A stretch of 64,000 bases of DNA. It comes from Lunularia cruciata. Taxonomy: Eukaryota > Streptophyta > Marchantiopsida > Lunulariales > Lunulariaceae. Where the stretch lies: the NCBI GenBank assembly GCA_948567375.1, contig OX419758.1, positions 23,627,001-23,691,000 of the forward strand, given 5' to 3'. How positions within the stretch are numbered: the stretch's first letter is position 1; each line of letters begins with the position of its first letter. The notes below the pieces were generated by a model. The model saw only the letters and a list, made by a program, of their open reading frames with translations, was not told where the DNA came from and ran no database searches. Shown one piece after another: positions 24,583 to 35,916 of the stretch. The translations under genes were made by a program, and so were the position numbers.

Positions 24583-24745
24583 CAATAGGGCAGATTTCTC
24601 ACATCTCAGATATCTTACGTGCAATAGGGCAAATTTCTCACATCGATACTATTGGGGCCTAGCCCCATTCTACCTCCTTGTCTCTCCCTTGTTCGGCTTG
24701 ATGGGGTCTTCCCATCCTTCATGTGTTCTATGTGATCGCCTTTGT
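24583..24745 (+). mobile_element. R2-like copy 1, segment c: 3' tail
   Basis: It resumes copy 1 with GGGCAGATTTCTCACATC, one more 39-bp unit, then a GGGGCCTAGCCCC stem-loop, GATGGGGTCTTCCCATC and the terminal GATCGCCTTT. It lies directly after the probable target duplication of copy 2. Confidence 0.8.
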
Positions 24746-25186
24746 ACTTAGGGGTTCTTTCATATCAATTGATTCATTCTACTCGTTTTCCTACGGGCAC
24801 CTTGGCTGGGCATGGTCTTCTATGCAGTTCACTTTGCTCGTACTTTTTTCATTTTCTTTGTATCTTTCGATTGAGATTCTGTCTGGGCTCTTCTGTCAAA
24901 TTGCTTAGTAGGGCTCTGGTAGTTTATTACTCTTCTACTGCTCCTGCCGAGCACTATCCCTTCAGAAGCTCTTGTCGATTTCTATATACACAAAAGTCTC
25001 TCGAAAACGACAATTCCAAGGGACAAGTCTTTCTTCAATTTTTCCCATCTTTTAAGCTACATCGTCCACCAGACCTCTCTTTCTGGCTGGAGGGAGCGGT
25101 AATTAGGCTAGGAAAGGAATTGACAGATTTGGCATCTTCCGATACAAGGAGAAGATAAAAAACTTCACCAACCTATCTAAGGGCAA
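24746..25186. other. Unassigned 440 bp between the two 167-bp repeats
   Basis: It is open in one + frame from 24742 to 25158, but the translation shows no recognisable domain. The stretch is T-rich at the start. I see no element ends in it. Confidence 0.4.
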
Positions 25187-25357
25187 GTGCCGTCCTCAAT
25201 GATGTAGAGAATGAAGCATGGATGGTCAAACATAGAGACTAACTCCATGCTCTATCATACATTTTCCATCGCATACGTTTTGAACGTTTATCCATCCATC
25301 CATCCATCCCCAGTTTACGTCAAACTGCCGATCTAATGCTGGGGTCAGAGCAACGTG
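25187..25357. repeat. 167-bp direct repeat, copy B (171 bp)
   Basis: It matches 24416-24582 apart from a few substitutions and one extra ATCC unit in a (ATCC)n run. Ordinary gene-island DNA follows it. Confidence 0.95.
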
Positions 25358-26077
25358 TTCGTTTGTTCCTAGACTTCGGTGGATACTGTCAAGTCCCTTT
25401 ATACCTGGGTTCATCCTGATACTGTAATTCGAAGTAAGGAAGGAATTGAAGGAGACAGCTTTATCGACACCCTCCAGGGTAATCTCTAATTGGAGATCAG
25501 AAAAAAGAGAAACTTAAAACTGTACCAAAGAACGAAAACCTTTTGCTTCACATGATATCTATCCTGGACAATAACTTCCACGAGCATCCAGATCTAGCTT
25601 GAAGACACCATGCCGGAAGGCGAACAAGCTACTCAGTCTAGTATGCATGGAATATTTAGGTTTACGTAGATATCTAGAGCACCACGCACGAGTACATTGA
25701 TTCCTACAGGATGTATCATAGGCAGGTCTGAAGTGCATCCATTGTAGGTTAAAAATGAAAGAGGCCAAAGAGCGATTCAATAACACGAAACACTACTAAT
25801 ATACAGGTGCGAAAGTTTCAAAAAAGATGTTCCAACTAACTACAGATATCTCAAGAACCAGCTGAAAACAGAAGTTTCTCAGCAACAACCTGCGCTTCTG
25901 AGCAGACTAATACTACATGTACCGATTCACCTTGTTACAGTGAGCTCATCAGAAGACTTACTGCTGCAATAAACATCTTAGATTTCCATCGTGAGTTTTT
26001 CTGGCTAAACTGTACAAATGGAAGATCCAGCTTATCAAGCAGATTAGAGTGGAAATTGGTTGGAAAGAAGATAAAAT
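25358..26077. other. Downstream flank of the thioredoxin-fold gene
   Basis: This holds the 3' untranslated region and intergenic DNA. No exon or repeat is recognised; short ORFs here have no family features. Confidence 0.5.
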
Positions 26078-28117
26078 CTACACATAGTTTTCGTCGATGA
26101 AAGTCATTAGTGAGTCTACATCACGAGGTCCAGAGTGGCTATCCGTGGGTTTTCCATCTTTGAAGAATATGAGAGTTGGATACTTGACAACCTTGAACTT
26201 CTCTGCCAGTGATGCGTACTTCTCAGCATCCATCTGAGCTAGCTGCATGCAAAAGATAGCTCGTCAAATAGTAAGCGTGATGCGCAAATGATCCTCCACT
26301 ACGTTAAAACAGGCATGGGAATAGGCGAGACCCTTCCAACACAATCTCATCGATTCTGAACGTGAGTTCGGGTAGATCTTAGATTAGTAAATTACCTGAA
26401 CGTCGTACCCTTTTTTAGGGAGACGGATAGCAAGTTCCCTCCATATGTGCTCCAGTTGTTGACAGTGAGAGCACCATGGTGCATAGAACAACACAAAAGT
26501 TGCCCTGGTAAAGCAATATCAGTCCATTAATTTTGTAAGTATAATAAGTCCATCGATCGTACTGTTCTACCTTAGAGGTCTTGGATGTCGAGACATTGTC
26601 TAGTCTCAGCGGCCCGGCACCAACCTGATCTACTTGAACGCGCGGAATAAATACTACAAGCTTGTGAAATCATCCAAAGGCTTCATTCCTAAAGGTAATC
26701 AACGTATCTGATAGCTCTTTTGACTTTCAAACATCGACCCGTTGAAGTTGGCCATGCCATGAGCTCACCGGAACTTGTTTCATATAAGAAGCAATAGTCC
26801 TTCTTTCCTATGGTGGCACTATTTATATGGTATTCAATTCAGAGTCTATCTTAGCTTATACTGGTAATATCCGGCTCTTATCTAGTGAGCTCATCGTAGT
26901 ATCTGAATTTATCACCCTCAGCAATGTGCATCTACCTCATAGCTTTGAGACATCAATTCTAAGATTATGTATATACCATTGAACTGAGATTCCTCCAAGA
27001 TCAATCAATGTAAAGGTCATCCGGTCTCAACCCATGACTTTCAAGGCGCTTCAATATATTGTCACTCTTAAAGTCAAGGGTCTGCTTCACATCAATGTTT
27101 GATGGGGACAATCCAACGAGAAGAAAGTTTGTCGGTTTTAAAGAACTTCACAATCACTAAGCAACCACCTTAAAACTTGTTTCTATCAAGTAATAGAAAT
27201 TGCAGACTTCAAATCATATGAAGTCCATGATGATGGACATAATAATAGTCTAGCAATTCCCTGAGTCTCAGCAAAGATTATAGTCATGTGCTAAGTACAC
27301 GAATATATTCTGTTGGTTTGCTCAGGGATGCAGCGTCTAATCTATCTAAATGTGTTGAGGTTCTTTCCCGTTTTTCTTGCTCTCAGACAATACAACGGTG
27401 CGTTTTCCATGGTGAAGGATAAACTCACTTTTTGGATACTGCAGGTTCGAAATTACAACTTGATAGCTCGATAACAGAAGATTTGCTGCAGAGCATGTTA
27501 TCACACCATTACTTTCACTCACAATTACCGTCAGAAGTAACCTAGCCTACATTCCAGTACACGTTGAGCAGTCATATTTCTGGAACTTTGATGCTGTTGC
27601 GTAAACAGTTCACGTGATATCACTGTCGAGTTTTAAAAGAAGTTACTGGAGTAATGTCTTTATTCTCAACTCCATTTCATGAGTAACATAGTTAATACTC
27701 TAAGTTTGACATGTGGATGACCGGAACTTACGTGACAGGGGCAGAATGAGGGTCCGGACATTTAGTGCCCATGGTCACTGGAGGCTTGTCCTTCGATCCA
27801 AATTTTAGATACCGGTGACTCATGGCGAAAGCATATGTGCCACAGATGATAAATGCAGTCAACCCAATGATGGTAAACAAGTCCCTCCATATACTTGTTG
27901 GTGCCGAATCACCACCAGCTTGCAACCAGAGTCCTTGAGCACTTTGTCTGCGTCCTCTTGTTGATCGTCTAGCATACGGAACATTCACCTGCGACTCCGC
28001 ATGTGGATTGGGTCCAAAAGATGAACTATCGGCGTACTCCAGACGACCTACCCCTTTTCGCATCCCACTTACCTTGCCGCCTTTAGAGGATGTCAAAAAG
28101 TTCATCGGTTTTGCCAT
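26078..28117 (-). CDS. Membrane-anchored thioredoxin-fold protein (219 aa, 3 exons)
   Basis: Three coding exons, 27732-28117, 26396-26504 and 26078-26242, join with GT-AG introns and consistent phase to give 219 residues. Residues 1-79 are basic and low in complexity. Residues 80-99 (DLFTIIGLTAFIICGTYAFA) form one membrane helix. Residues 130-219 are a thioredoxin domain with the redox pair Cys140-Ser-His-Cys143 after APW, and the conserved cis-Pro at 187 in KYPT. A CxHC site is typical of protein-disulfide-isomerase-like domains, so dithiol-disulfide exchange next to a membrane is likely; which membrane is unknown. The chosen Met sits directly after a good acceptor (TTCTTAATGCAG), implying an intron in the 5' untranslated region. 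I cannot name the subfamily. Confidence 0.85.
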
Positions 28118-29344
28118 CTGCATTAAGAAGAACCAATTTGAAATTGTTATTAGTTCGCAAGTCTCTTTGAATCTTCGACAGACAATCTTTTGCCTCAATT
28201 GTAATAGAACTAGGCTACATAATGTAGAAATGGTTTCTATATATGAACGTTGACGTAAGTGTGGACTGCGAGCTTTAGATCTCCAGTGGAATTCCTAGAA
28301 CAGGCACCCTGAACCTACACTGTTTTACGTAATTTCGAGTCACTCACATTAATTTAACCTGTTAAGAAAAAGTGGACCGGAACATAAATAGTACTCTTTT
28401 CGAACTCACAAGAATTCCGTTTGATCTATTTAGTCTCACTTACACTAATTCAGTCAAAATTCAGTTCATTTCGCTCGCGGCATTCACTACACCTCTTTTT
28501 GTGAAGTCGCAGTATTGTTGTTGTCTGGCTATTGGATCAACTGCAGCCCATACCCAGAGCTGCAGTTGATCCTACCTGTGAATCTAGTTTAAACCCACGA
28601 AAAGAACTTCCACCGAGGGAGGGAGAGATAGAATATCCAAAGTGCACAAGAGGAGGATCAGACCCCATAGCTCGGGTAAATCTGATGCAACTAGCCTAGC
28701 AAACTCCATCCTATACATTTCACTCGTAAAAAACTCCAGTGAATTAATCCAAACAATACTTGCATATCTGGTGGCCTTTGGGATTTTCATTTCCCTCGGC
28801 CTTTGGATGGCTGGGCGATCTCTCTTTACATTTGTAATTCCGGCGATCCTTCCATGGTTATACTTATGGCGGACAATAGTTTTTCAAAAAGAATGAAATA
28901 TTGAATTAAGGAGTGGAGACACCATGAGTCTTGCAGTATAATCTTGATTCTTGAAATAATTAGAACTCCTCTCATCAGTGTTGATCACAGGTTACTAGTC
29001 CCAAAAATTTCACTGAATGGCCTTCCACGGAAATAGTCTCACAGTCACACTGATTCTAATGTGAAATTAAATCACTGAGATGTTTGACTTTCCTTCCGGC
29101 AACAGCAAATCACCCAGCTACTCCAGTGAGCTGTACCTTCCCCTCAGATCTATTTGACACAGTGCCTTGATCCTGCTCTATTAATTTTTATACGGCAAAT
29201 TACCAATGGCTGTGACGGCTTGAGTCCATTTGTTTTATAAAGAAGGACCAACGCGATAAGCTGACAGAAGTGTCCGTTTTAACCATGTGTACGTTACAAT
29301 TGCAGACTTTGAGATCCTACTTGCAACATCCGGAAGTAAAACTT
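28118..29344. other. Intergenic DNA and likely 5' untranslated region of the thioredoxin-fold gene
   Basis: No exon is recognised. It contains a perfect inverted repeat, GGATCAACTGCAG at 28534-28546 with its complement at 28560-28572 (13-nt loop). Confidence 0.5.
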
Positions 29345-30367
29345 TCAGCAGGATCTGCAAGATACACCGACCTGTCTTATCGAGTCAGTCGTGAGAAGAT
29401 GCAGCCTTCCGTCTTGCTTATTGTATCCCTTTCCCGTTCTACTTTGATCGAGAAACTGAGACCCATCAGCAGCATCAAGTTGATATCTCATTTTGTACGA
29501 GACACTGACGTTGACGTTGGAAATATTATTGAGTTCTCGGTTGGATGAGAAATCCTTTAATAAGTCATTGAACCCAAGCTTCTCCAGAATTGCAGGAATG
29601 CAGTGATTCAGAATACTCCTCCTGGCCCACTGATTCTGTAGATCATGTTCTTTGAGTGGTACCCGTCTTCTCTTCATCGCAAGAAAATCTGCTATAGCAC
29701 TCTCTCGATTATATCGATTGCTTCCAAGCTGGCAGTATCCCTCATCTTCTAAACCAATGTCCTGATTTACACCATGTTCAAAATTCCTTGATCTGAAAGA
29801 ATCGTTCTCGGTTGTTGATCTTATCAGAAAGCTCTGACTTCTATCTGCCCCTCCAACTGAGTTCAATCTACGCACTACCTCCTCGTGAACAAGCTCTCGC
29901 TCGTATCCTCCACCAAACGCGTTCTTCATCATAGAGCGTCCTCTGCTCGGAAGTCCTAATTTCGACCAGAACGGTGCGAACCGGGGCTTGGGACTACTCA
30001 ACTCTTGATCTTTCGGCTTCGAGCTTTCCATATGGATGCTTTCTTGATTTTCGAAGTCATCTAGCGATGCGCGGTGACAAGTAGAAAAGCTGGCGGTTGG
30101 TTCAGTTTCTAACCTCACTATCTTTCCTTGCCCCTCTCTTGCTTTATCTGTTGACGTGCATGGTAAGAGTTGAAACCTGGAAAATTGTCCATGTAGATGT
30201 AGCGGCAACTGGACTTTCAATTTCAGTGATCGCCTGCCAAATTCTTTCTCCACGTTCCACCTGTATGTGCGTTCCAGCCTTACCTCATTCGGAACAGAGT
30301 AAGAAACGCCGTAATTGTGCCCCACAGTAAACGGTGGCTTCATTCCTGGAAAACACCAGCTCGCCAT
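29345..30367 (-). CDS. Unrecognised protein-coding ORF (340 codons), probably part of a spliced gene
   Basis: A continuous 340-codon frame starts at the ATG at 30367. The N-terminus (MASWCFPGMKPPFTVGHNYG, then SVPNEVRLERTYRWNVEKE and LKLKVQLPLHLHG) has alternating hydrophobic patterns that could be beta-strands. The middle is Ser/Arg/Glu-rich, and the C-terminus has NVNVSVSYKMRY. The frame is open upstream of the Met to a likely acceptor (TACTTTACAG, about 30405), so an upstream exon is possible. A donor-like CAG|GTCGGT near 29370 suggests splicing near the C-terminus. I do not recognise the family, and no function is claimed. Confidence 0.5.
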   Translation of the reverse strand: MASWCFPGMKPPFTVGHNYGVSYSVPNEVRLERTYRWNVEKEFGRRSLKLKVQLPLHLHGQFSRFQLLPCTSTDKAREGQGKIVRLETEPTASFSTCHRASLDDFENQESIHMESSKPKDQELSSPKPRFAPFWSKLGLPSRGRSMMKNAFGGGYERELVHEEVVRRLNSVGGADRSQSFLIRSTTENDSFRSRNFEHGVNQDIGLEDEGYCQLGSNRYNRESAIADFLAMKRRRVPLKEHDLQNQWARRSILNHCIPAILEKLGFNDLLKDFSSNRELNNISNVNVSVSYKMRYQLDAADGSQFLDQSRTGKGYNKQDGRLHLLTTDSIRQVGVSCRSC

Positions 30368-30405
30368 CGCTTCGTCTTTAGAAGCAAGTTCTAGTTTAAA
30401 TTCCT

Positions 30406-32684
30406 GTAAAGTACTTTACTTCAGTGGCAGACGAAACTGGTCCACGCAAGTTACGTGGGCCAATACACCTTTCAATCCGACTACTGTCCTGCGACGAACA
30501 AACTTTTGCTTTTCAATCAAATTGCAAAGGTTCCTGGAGAAGCATGTATGTGAGACTTTCATGTTTGTCTCGAAAACAACGTAAGATACTGAATACTACA
30601 ACTCTATGCGGCAATCACTTTTATGTTGCACAGTCCATGATTGCGTACAAAGTCGAAACGCTCGCCACAATGTAGTTGAGATATAATCTTCTCTAGCGTA
30701 GCGCGCCTCTTAGACACATGGCGCCATCGTCTGATGCTTACGGTGACACTTTTTGCAGAAGTCCGAGCTCCAGCTTTTTGTCCCATGGAAATGCCATTAT
30801 GGAACTGATCTAGCTTGAACCTTGGACTTATGATTAAACTGATCTTTTCCTGGATAATTGCGACGAAGAAAGTGTGCGCCACCACAAAGTAGGATTGGAT
30901 GTTCAGGTCACATCTAGAAGAAACTTGGCGCCAGTAACTGGTGGTGATTGTCCCTTGATTGTTAAGGGCTTATAAGCCTGAAGCTAAGATAAAAGAGTTT
31001 CAGAATAAAACTCAACCGATTGTTAAGAGGATTCCGGTGACAGTTACGTAAATCTGGAAAGGGCGTACGCCATACTTCTGTCATCTGCGACGGCTGGTTA
31101 CTTCCTACCTTCCATATACGAGCTTAATTTTCATGCGGCTTAAATTTTTCCTGGATCAGAACTCTTTCTAGAAGAAAACAGGTTGGCGTCTGTATAATCT
31201 GATTGGTTATTCCTACTTCTATCATTTCCAACCTGCAATGGCAAACAGCTGACTGCAACAAAAACTGCACGAGGCAAATTGCTTTCAATTCCAGCACTTT
31301 AGACCTGACCTTTGGCAGATCCCTTCACCATGTTGTCGTGTTCCTACTCAGGTTGAAAGTGCAACAGCGACTTCGTTTCCAGATTATCGTGTTTCTCAAT
31401 CAGTTCCAACAAAAGTGAAATATACAAAGGCCACTTCTCTTCTTTATCGCAAACGCATGTAACAGCAAACGTAAAGGAAGAGTGCCCTCAAGGAAGTAAT
31501 ACCTTCACGGGAACGAACGCGCGGTTCGACGAGGAGCTGAAAACTGTATCAAGAATTGATGACGAGCAATGCGCAAAGTGTCGAAGGGAAGGAAGGGAGA
31601 GGATGGATGGGATGGATGCCTACGAACTGCGTCGCCACTTGCGGCGAAGGACCGGCTCCGCTTCGTTAGCATGTGTACGGATTTACCTCCGGGATCTAAC
31701 ATGATTACGCTGCCGAGCACCTTACGTGACTTTGCGCCATGCCGTCGGATCACTAGCTGAACGGCACAGATAGACATTTCGCACGCCCTTCTTCATCATC
31801 AAGAGCGGTTGAATTATTCAGTCACAGTTGGTTAAAACAAAGAAACGTCAGTAGAAACGAAAGGGAAACCGATGGAACTCTCGGTGAAAACTGAAACCCA
31901 GTATTAACCGAACCAGGTAAGTGAAAAGCTACGGTACTGCTGTACATGGTTTCACACATATACACAGCACTCGGCTACCAGTATGTCCTAGTCAGAAAGC
32001 GAGCTGTAGTCAGTGCTTCACCACATGAGCTTGGCAAGAGCTAAGAGTGCCAAGCTGTCTTTCACAATAGGACACGTCATCATTAGTAGAAGAGTGTCGT
32101 ACAAGAACAATCAGTTGTACCGGAGGACTGAAGGTAAAACCACCATAACCAGGTCGCGGACTCGCCCCACCACCAGCTGAATCCGAAGGTCGGTAGATCG
32201 ATCGGTCAGTATAACGTAGTCCCAAATCTTTTACTCCACGATACACTGGCAAGAGTATCAGAAGTATCCTGAATCCTGATACCACTTTAGCCAGTCATTC
32301 GAGTTACAGTAGCACACCTGTACAAAGAACACCTTCGTTGTTTGGATAGGGAAGATCTCTGAAGGGTTCTTGCTCCAAGAGCCGAGCACGTCGAGCTTAC
32401 CGTCAAAACCCCCTCGTTTCGCTCCTAGTTGAATTCGGGGAGGCGTAAAATGTGAGACAGGCATCCAGAAATTACGAGACAAAGTGACGGCGGGGGTTAT
32501 CCCGACCTGTAGGAGGAAGGAGAGGATTGGACTGAAGCAGGAATGTTTGAACAGCAGAAAGAGATGTAGCTAAAGAAACTGAGTTGCCGAATCCTTGCTT
32601 TGTATTAAGGATTAGCGCAACAGCTGAGCTCGTTGTTGAGGATTGTTGAACGAGGTTCTCTGTTGCTGACAGAGGAAGGAGGAG
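30406..32684. other. Intergenic region between the unrecognised gene and PSA3
   Basis: The flanking genes are divergently transcribed, so promoters of both should lie here. Some minus-strand frames (30604-30885, 31505-31777, 32010-32285, 32258-32482) have gene-like composition and donor-like ends. I could not join them into a protein or recognise a domain. They may be 5' exons of the minus gene or chance. Confidence 0.4.
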
Positions 32685-34726
32685 ATGGAGGCGTCACTTG
32701 TGTCCAGCGGTAGAAGTGTTTCCGCTATGCCCTTGCAGAGTGGTGTAACTATTCCCTCCATGAGTACGCAGGCTCGTCCACGCGTTCAGCTATGCGTTTC
32801 TGCTTCGTGTGTTTCCACTTCCAGCTCTCCTGCTTTGAGATCGTCAATTTGGGGGACTGCAACTTCTATGAATATTAATGCCAAGTGTCGCACAGTTTCC
32901 CTCTTGATGTTCACCCAAGAGGAGGAGCACAAAATGGCTGGTCGTAAGAAAATGGTCGGTGGGATCGCGAGGTCGTATATGGAGAACAAAAACCCCGTGT
33001 TCAATTTTCTGAACAAGGTTCAGGGAGCGTTACCATTTGTCGGTTTGGTCGCTCGAATTCTGAACCCTGAAGGTGGCGTCGGGAGCGACAGAATTCGCCT
33101 GGAGGAGTTCTGCACTCGGGTGGAAAGAGGGAGCACTCGCGAAACTTCCAGAGCTTTTTATGATTTTTCAGCTCGTCATGGAAAGGTTCGGATTGTTACG
33201 TTATGAGTTAACTTTTTTTTATTGAAGTTTCTTCAGCTCCTTTGTATAGGAATCTCGTCAGACAGTGGAACAGAGGGAACTGCTTGGACAAATATTATAT
33301 ATCAAGCTAACAAATACAAGTGGATTTTACTGCGGTTAGCTCTCAGTTATTAGATTCAATTGAATCCAAGTTTTACAGATAATTCCTCTGTGAAGGTAAT
33401 GTGTATAACTGGAATAGAGCACGCTAATAGAGAGTGAATGGTAGAAATATCAACACGGAAGCTAATAAGTCTGGCACATAGATAACTCGTTGGTCATGTC
33501 GAACACACGGGTTGAGGGGTAATACGAAGAATTTAGGATTTAGTCAGCCTTAGAAAGGCTACTACGTGCTCGAAAGCGTTCTTGTAAGAATTTAGATAAA
33601 ATGCTCGACTTGTTTACGGATCCAAAGCTAGCGCTGAAAAGAGCGCAAAAATACCCAAGTAGAGCTCTTCACGTTTTGATGTGCCTGATAGATCCCATTA
33701 TTTTCTGGTTTAACTGTAGTACACGAGTCCATCTCTAGAAGAGGTTGATTTGCGTGACATCCTCTCGTTGACTCGATAGTACCCACTGATAATTCTGGCC
33801 GTGCTGTATGAGAATATGCCATAGCTTTTTGTTCTGAAGAAGTAGGATTACATTTGATCTGATTCCGTTGCAGGTCGCTAGACCGCAGTTTGTGCTGATC
33901 TGGTGTTGGGCAGCGGCATTGGGAGCGGGACTGCTTAGAAGTGACGATTTGATTATGGGTGCTTCTCGACTGCGAGTCTCATACGATATTCAGTACGAAG
34001 TCGAGAACTTTGAAATTCTTATGGAAGAGGCAACGAAGGTGTTATTTCTTTCCTTGTCTCTTTGATGCAATTTCCATTTTGTGTACTTCACACTGTGCCA
34101 ACATCTTATCATAGGAGTTCAAACTTTGCATCTCAGATAGTCTTTGTTCTATCATTGACGTCTTAGTTTGAGTGACAGGATATAGTCATGGAACCATTTT
34201 AGTGAGGACTTATTGCTGCTCTTTCAGTCGGTCGGGGTAGATGGGAATATTAATTCGTAACAAGGAACTCTAGCAATACAAGTCTAGCTATTCTAGAATA
34301 CTCTGTAATTTATTCATCTTTACATCTTTCTATACGGTACACAATTCGACCATACAGTTAACCAACCTACCACCTTGGTTCTTATCTTTGCAGAAAAGAG
34401 GAAAGTCGGGATCCCCAGCTCCAGATGTTCCTATCGAATTACGCGCAGAGAAGGCCCTTGAAGCCATATTACAGTGCTGCACAGGGAAGCTAGAGATAGA
34501 AGAAGAAGATGTCCCGACGTTATCAGTTATTCTGAAAACAGTATTTCCTACTGCCAATTGCGAACAAATAGATCTTGCAATACAGCAGCGTCTCTTAGAT
34601 TCCAGTAAACTTGATTCGGACTCTAGTGAGGCAGATACTTCCAGTCCAAGTGCTTACAAAGACAGCACTGATCAGACACAAGAACTAGCCGCCGTGCCAG
34701 AGACTCTGGTTTCCGAAATCTTGTAA
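32685..34726 (+). CDS. PSA3: Photosystem I assembly factor PSA3 homologue, chloroplast-targeted (332 aa, 3 exons)
   Basis: Exons 32685-33185, 33874-34038 and 34394-34726 join in phase 0 with GT-AG introns to give 332 residues. Residues 1 to about 80 are Ser/Thr/Val/Arg-rich with few acidic residues, as in a chloroplast transit peptide. The mature part carries the family landmarks I remember from land-plant PSA3: NPVFNFLNKVQGALPFVGLVARI, GGVGSDRI, SRAFYDF, a short hydrophobic stretch with WAAALGAGLLRSDD, and PIELRAEKALEAILQCC followed by an acidic EEED region. PSA3 is known in maize and Arabidopsis as a nuclear-encoded factor for stromal assembly of photosystem I. Identification is from memory of the family. 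Confidence 0.82.
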
Positions 34727-35916
34727 TACGATATACTGCTTTCTCCTCTATTATACCAACAATTCCAATCCGGACTATTTAGGAGTATCTGGAGCCAACA
34801 GGAATCCGGAATACTGTTTATGGTCCTCGTTTGTTATCTGACATGCGGAATTGCCAGAACTTTGCAAGGAGAACATGTTCCAAGTCACGGGAACTTGGTT
34901 TCTTATCCACACAACAACAACGTCATCATGATTCACAAGTTGACACCACTGCCATCACTCTTGAAGATAGAAATGAACAGTTACCGTACTGGTGTCAAGG
35001 CGATTAGTGTTGTAAGAACGTAATCGGCCATCATTTTCCTGTCAATCACTTGGTGTTGCTCGCAGGCACAAAGTGATGTCATACATATTTCAAAATGGTT
35101 ATCAGGCGTGATTTGCAAGTGTGCAGGACTTTCACCGTGCACAGGACCTAAAACGTAATCTGCACAGTGACTGGAAGAAAAAGGATATTAAATGCAGAGT
35201 CGAAAAAGGCTAGAGATGGCATTCCACTACGGTTTACATCAGAATTTGTCCAAGAGTGGTTGTGAAATGCATGAGCAAGATATGCCCGACCTGACAAGCC
35301 AAAGGGATTTAGGCATGAGAATCACAAGATTCAAACTGCTTTTTCAAAATCTGCTTCTTTCACTAATTTTCTTCAATCGGTAGATTACCGTGCAGGGGCG
35401 GACCATACAACTGAGAAGATCTTGCAGTGAGTTTGAGGAACAAGGACCACAGGGACACCTGTCGCAGTCCAGAAGCATACAATACCAAGTCTTCGCCTGG
35501 AGGTAATTTCAATCTGGTGACTTGACTTTCTGGACAGTGTCAGAACACTTGACGTAGACAAACACAAGCCACAATAGATGTGTGGGAATTTGTTTAAGGC
35601 CCCCGGAGCTTTCTTGGTCTTGCATTAGGTGCAAAGATACATTTGTACATCGATTGCAAAGAACTTGGTACGGAACCCCCAGATTTTCTCAATCTCCGTG
35701 TAATCTATCGACAGGGAGTGATAGGATTTTTACAGCAACTATCGACTTTTCTTGTTGTACAACCTTTTTGAGGGAGTTTAGTTCACAAATGGAAGTAGGT
35801 ACCCCAGGCATGTCAACTGGGTGTTTGCTCCTCAACTATCCTATCCGCTTCCCACCTTGGATCATAGATGGTCATGATCCGAAAATGAAGCTTGCTTGGA
35901 ATGGATTGATCGACAG
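34727..35916. other. Intergenic DNA between convergent PSA3 and SNRNP25
   Basis: 3' untranslated regions of both genes should fall here. I see no other exon, repeat or RNA gene. Confidence 0.5.

Noticed and set aside
28642-28896. + strand ORF with a hydrophobic C-terminal half
   Set aside because: It has membrane-like composition only; no splice context, homologue or conserved motif supports it.
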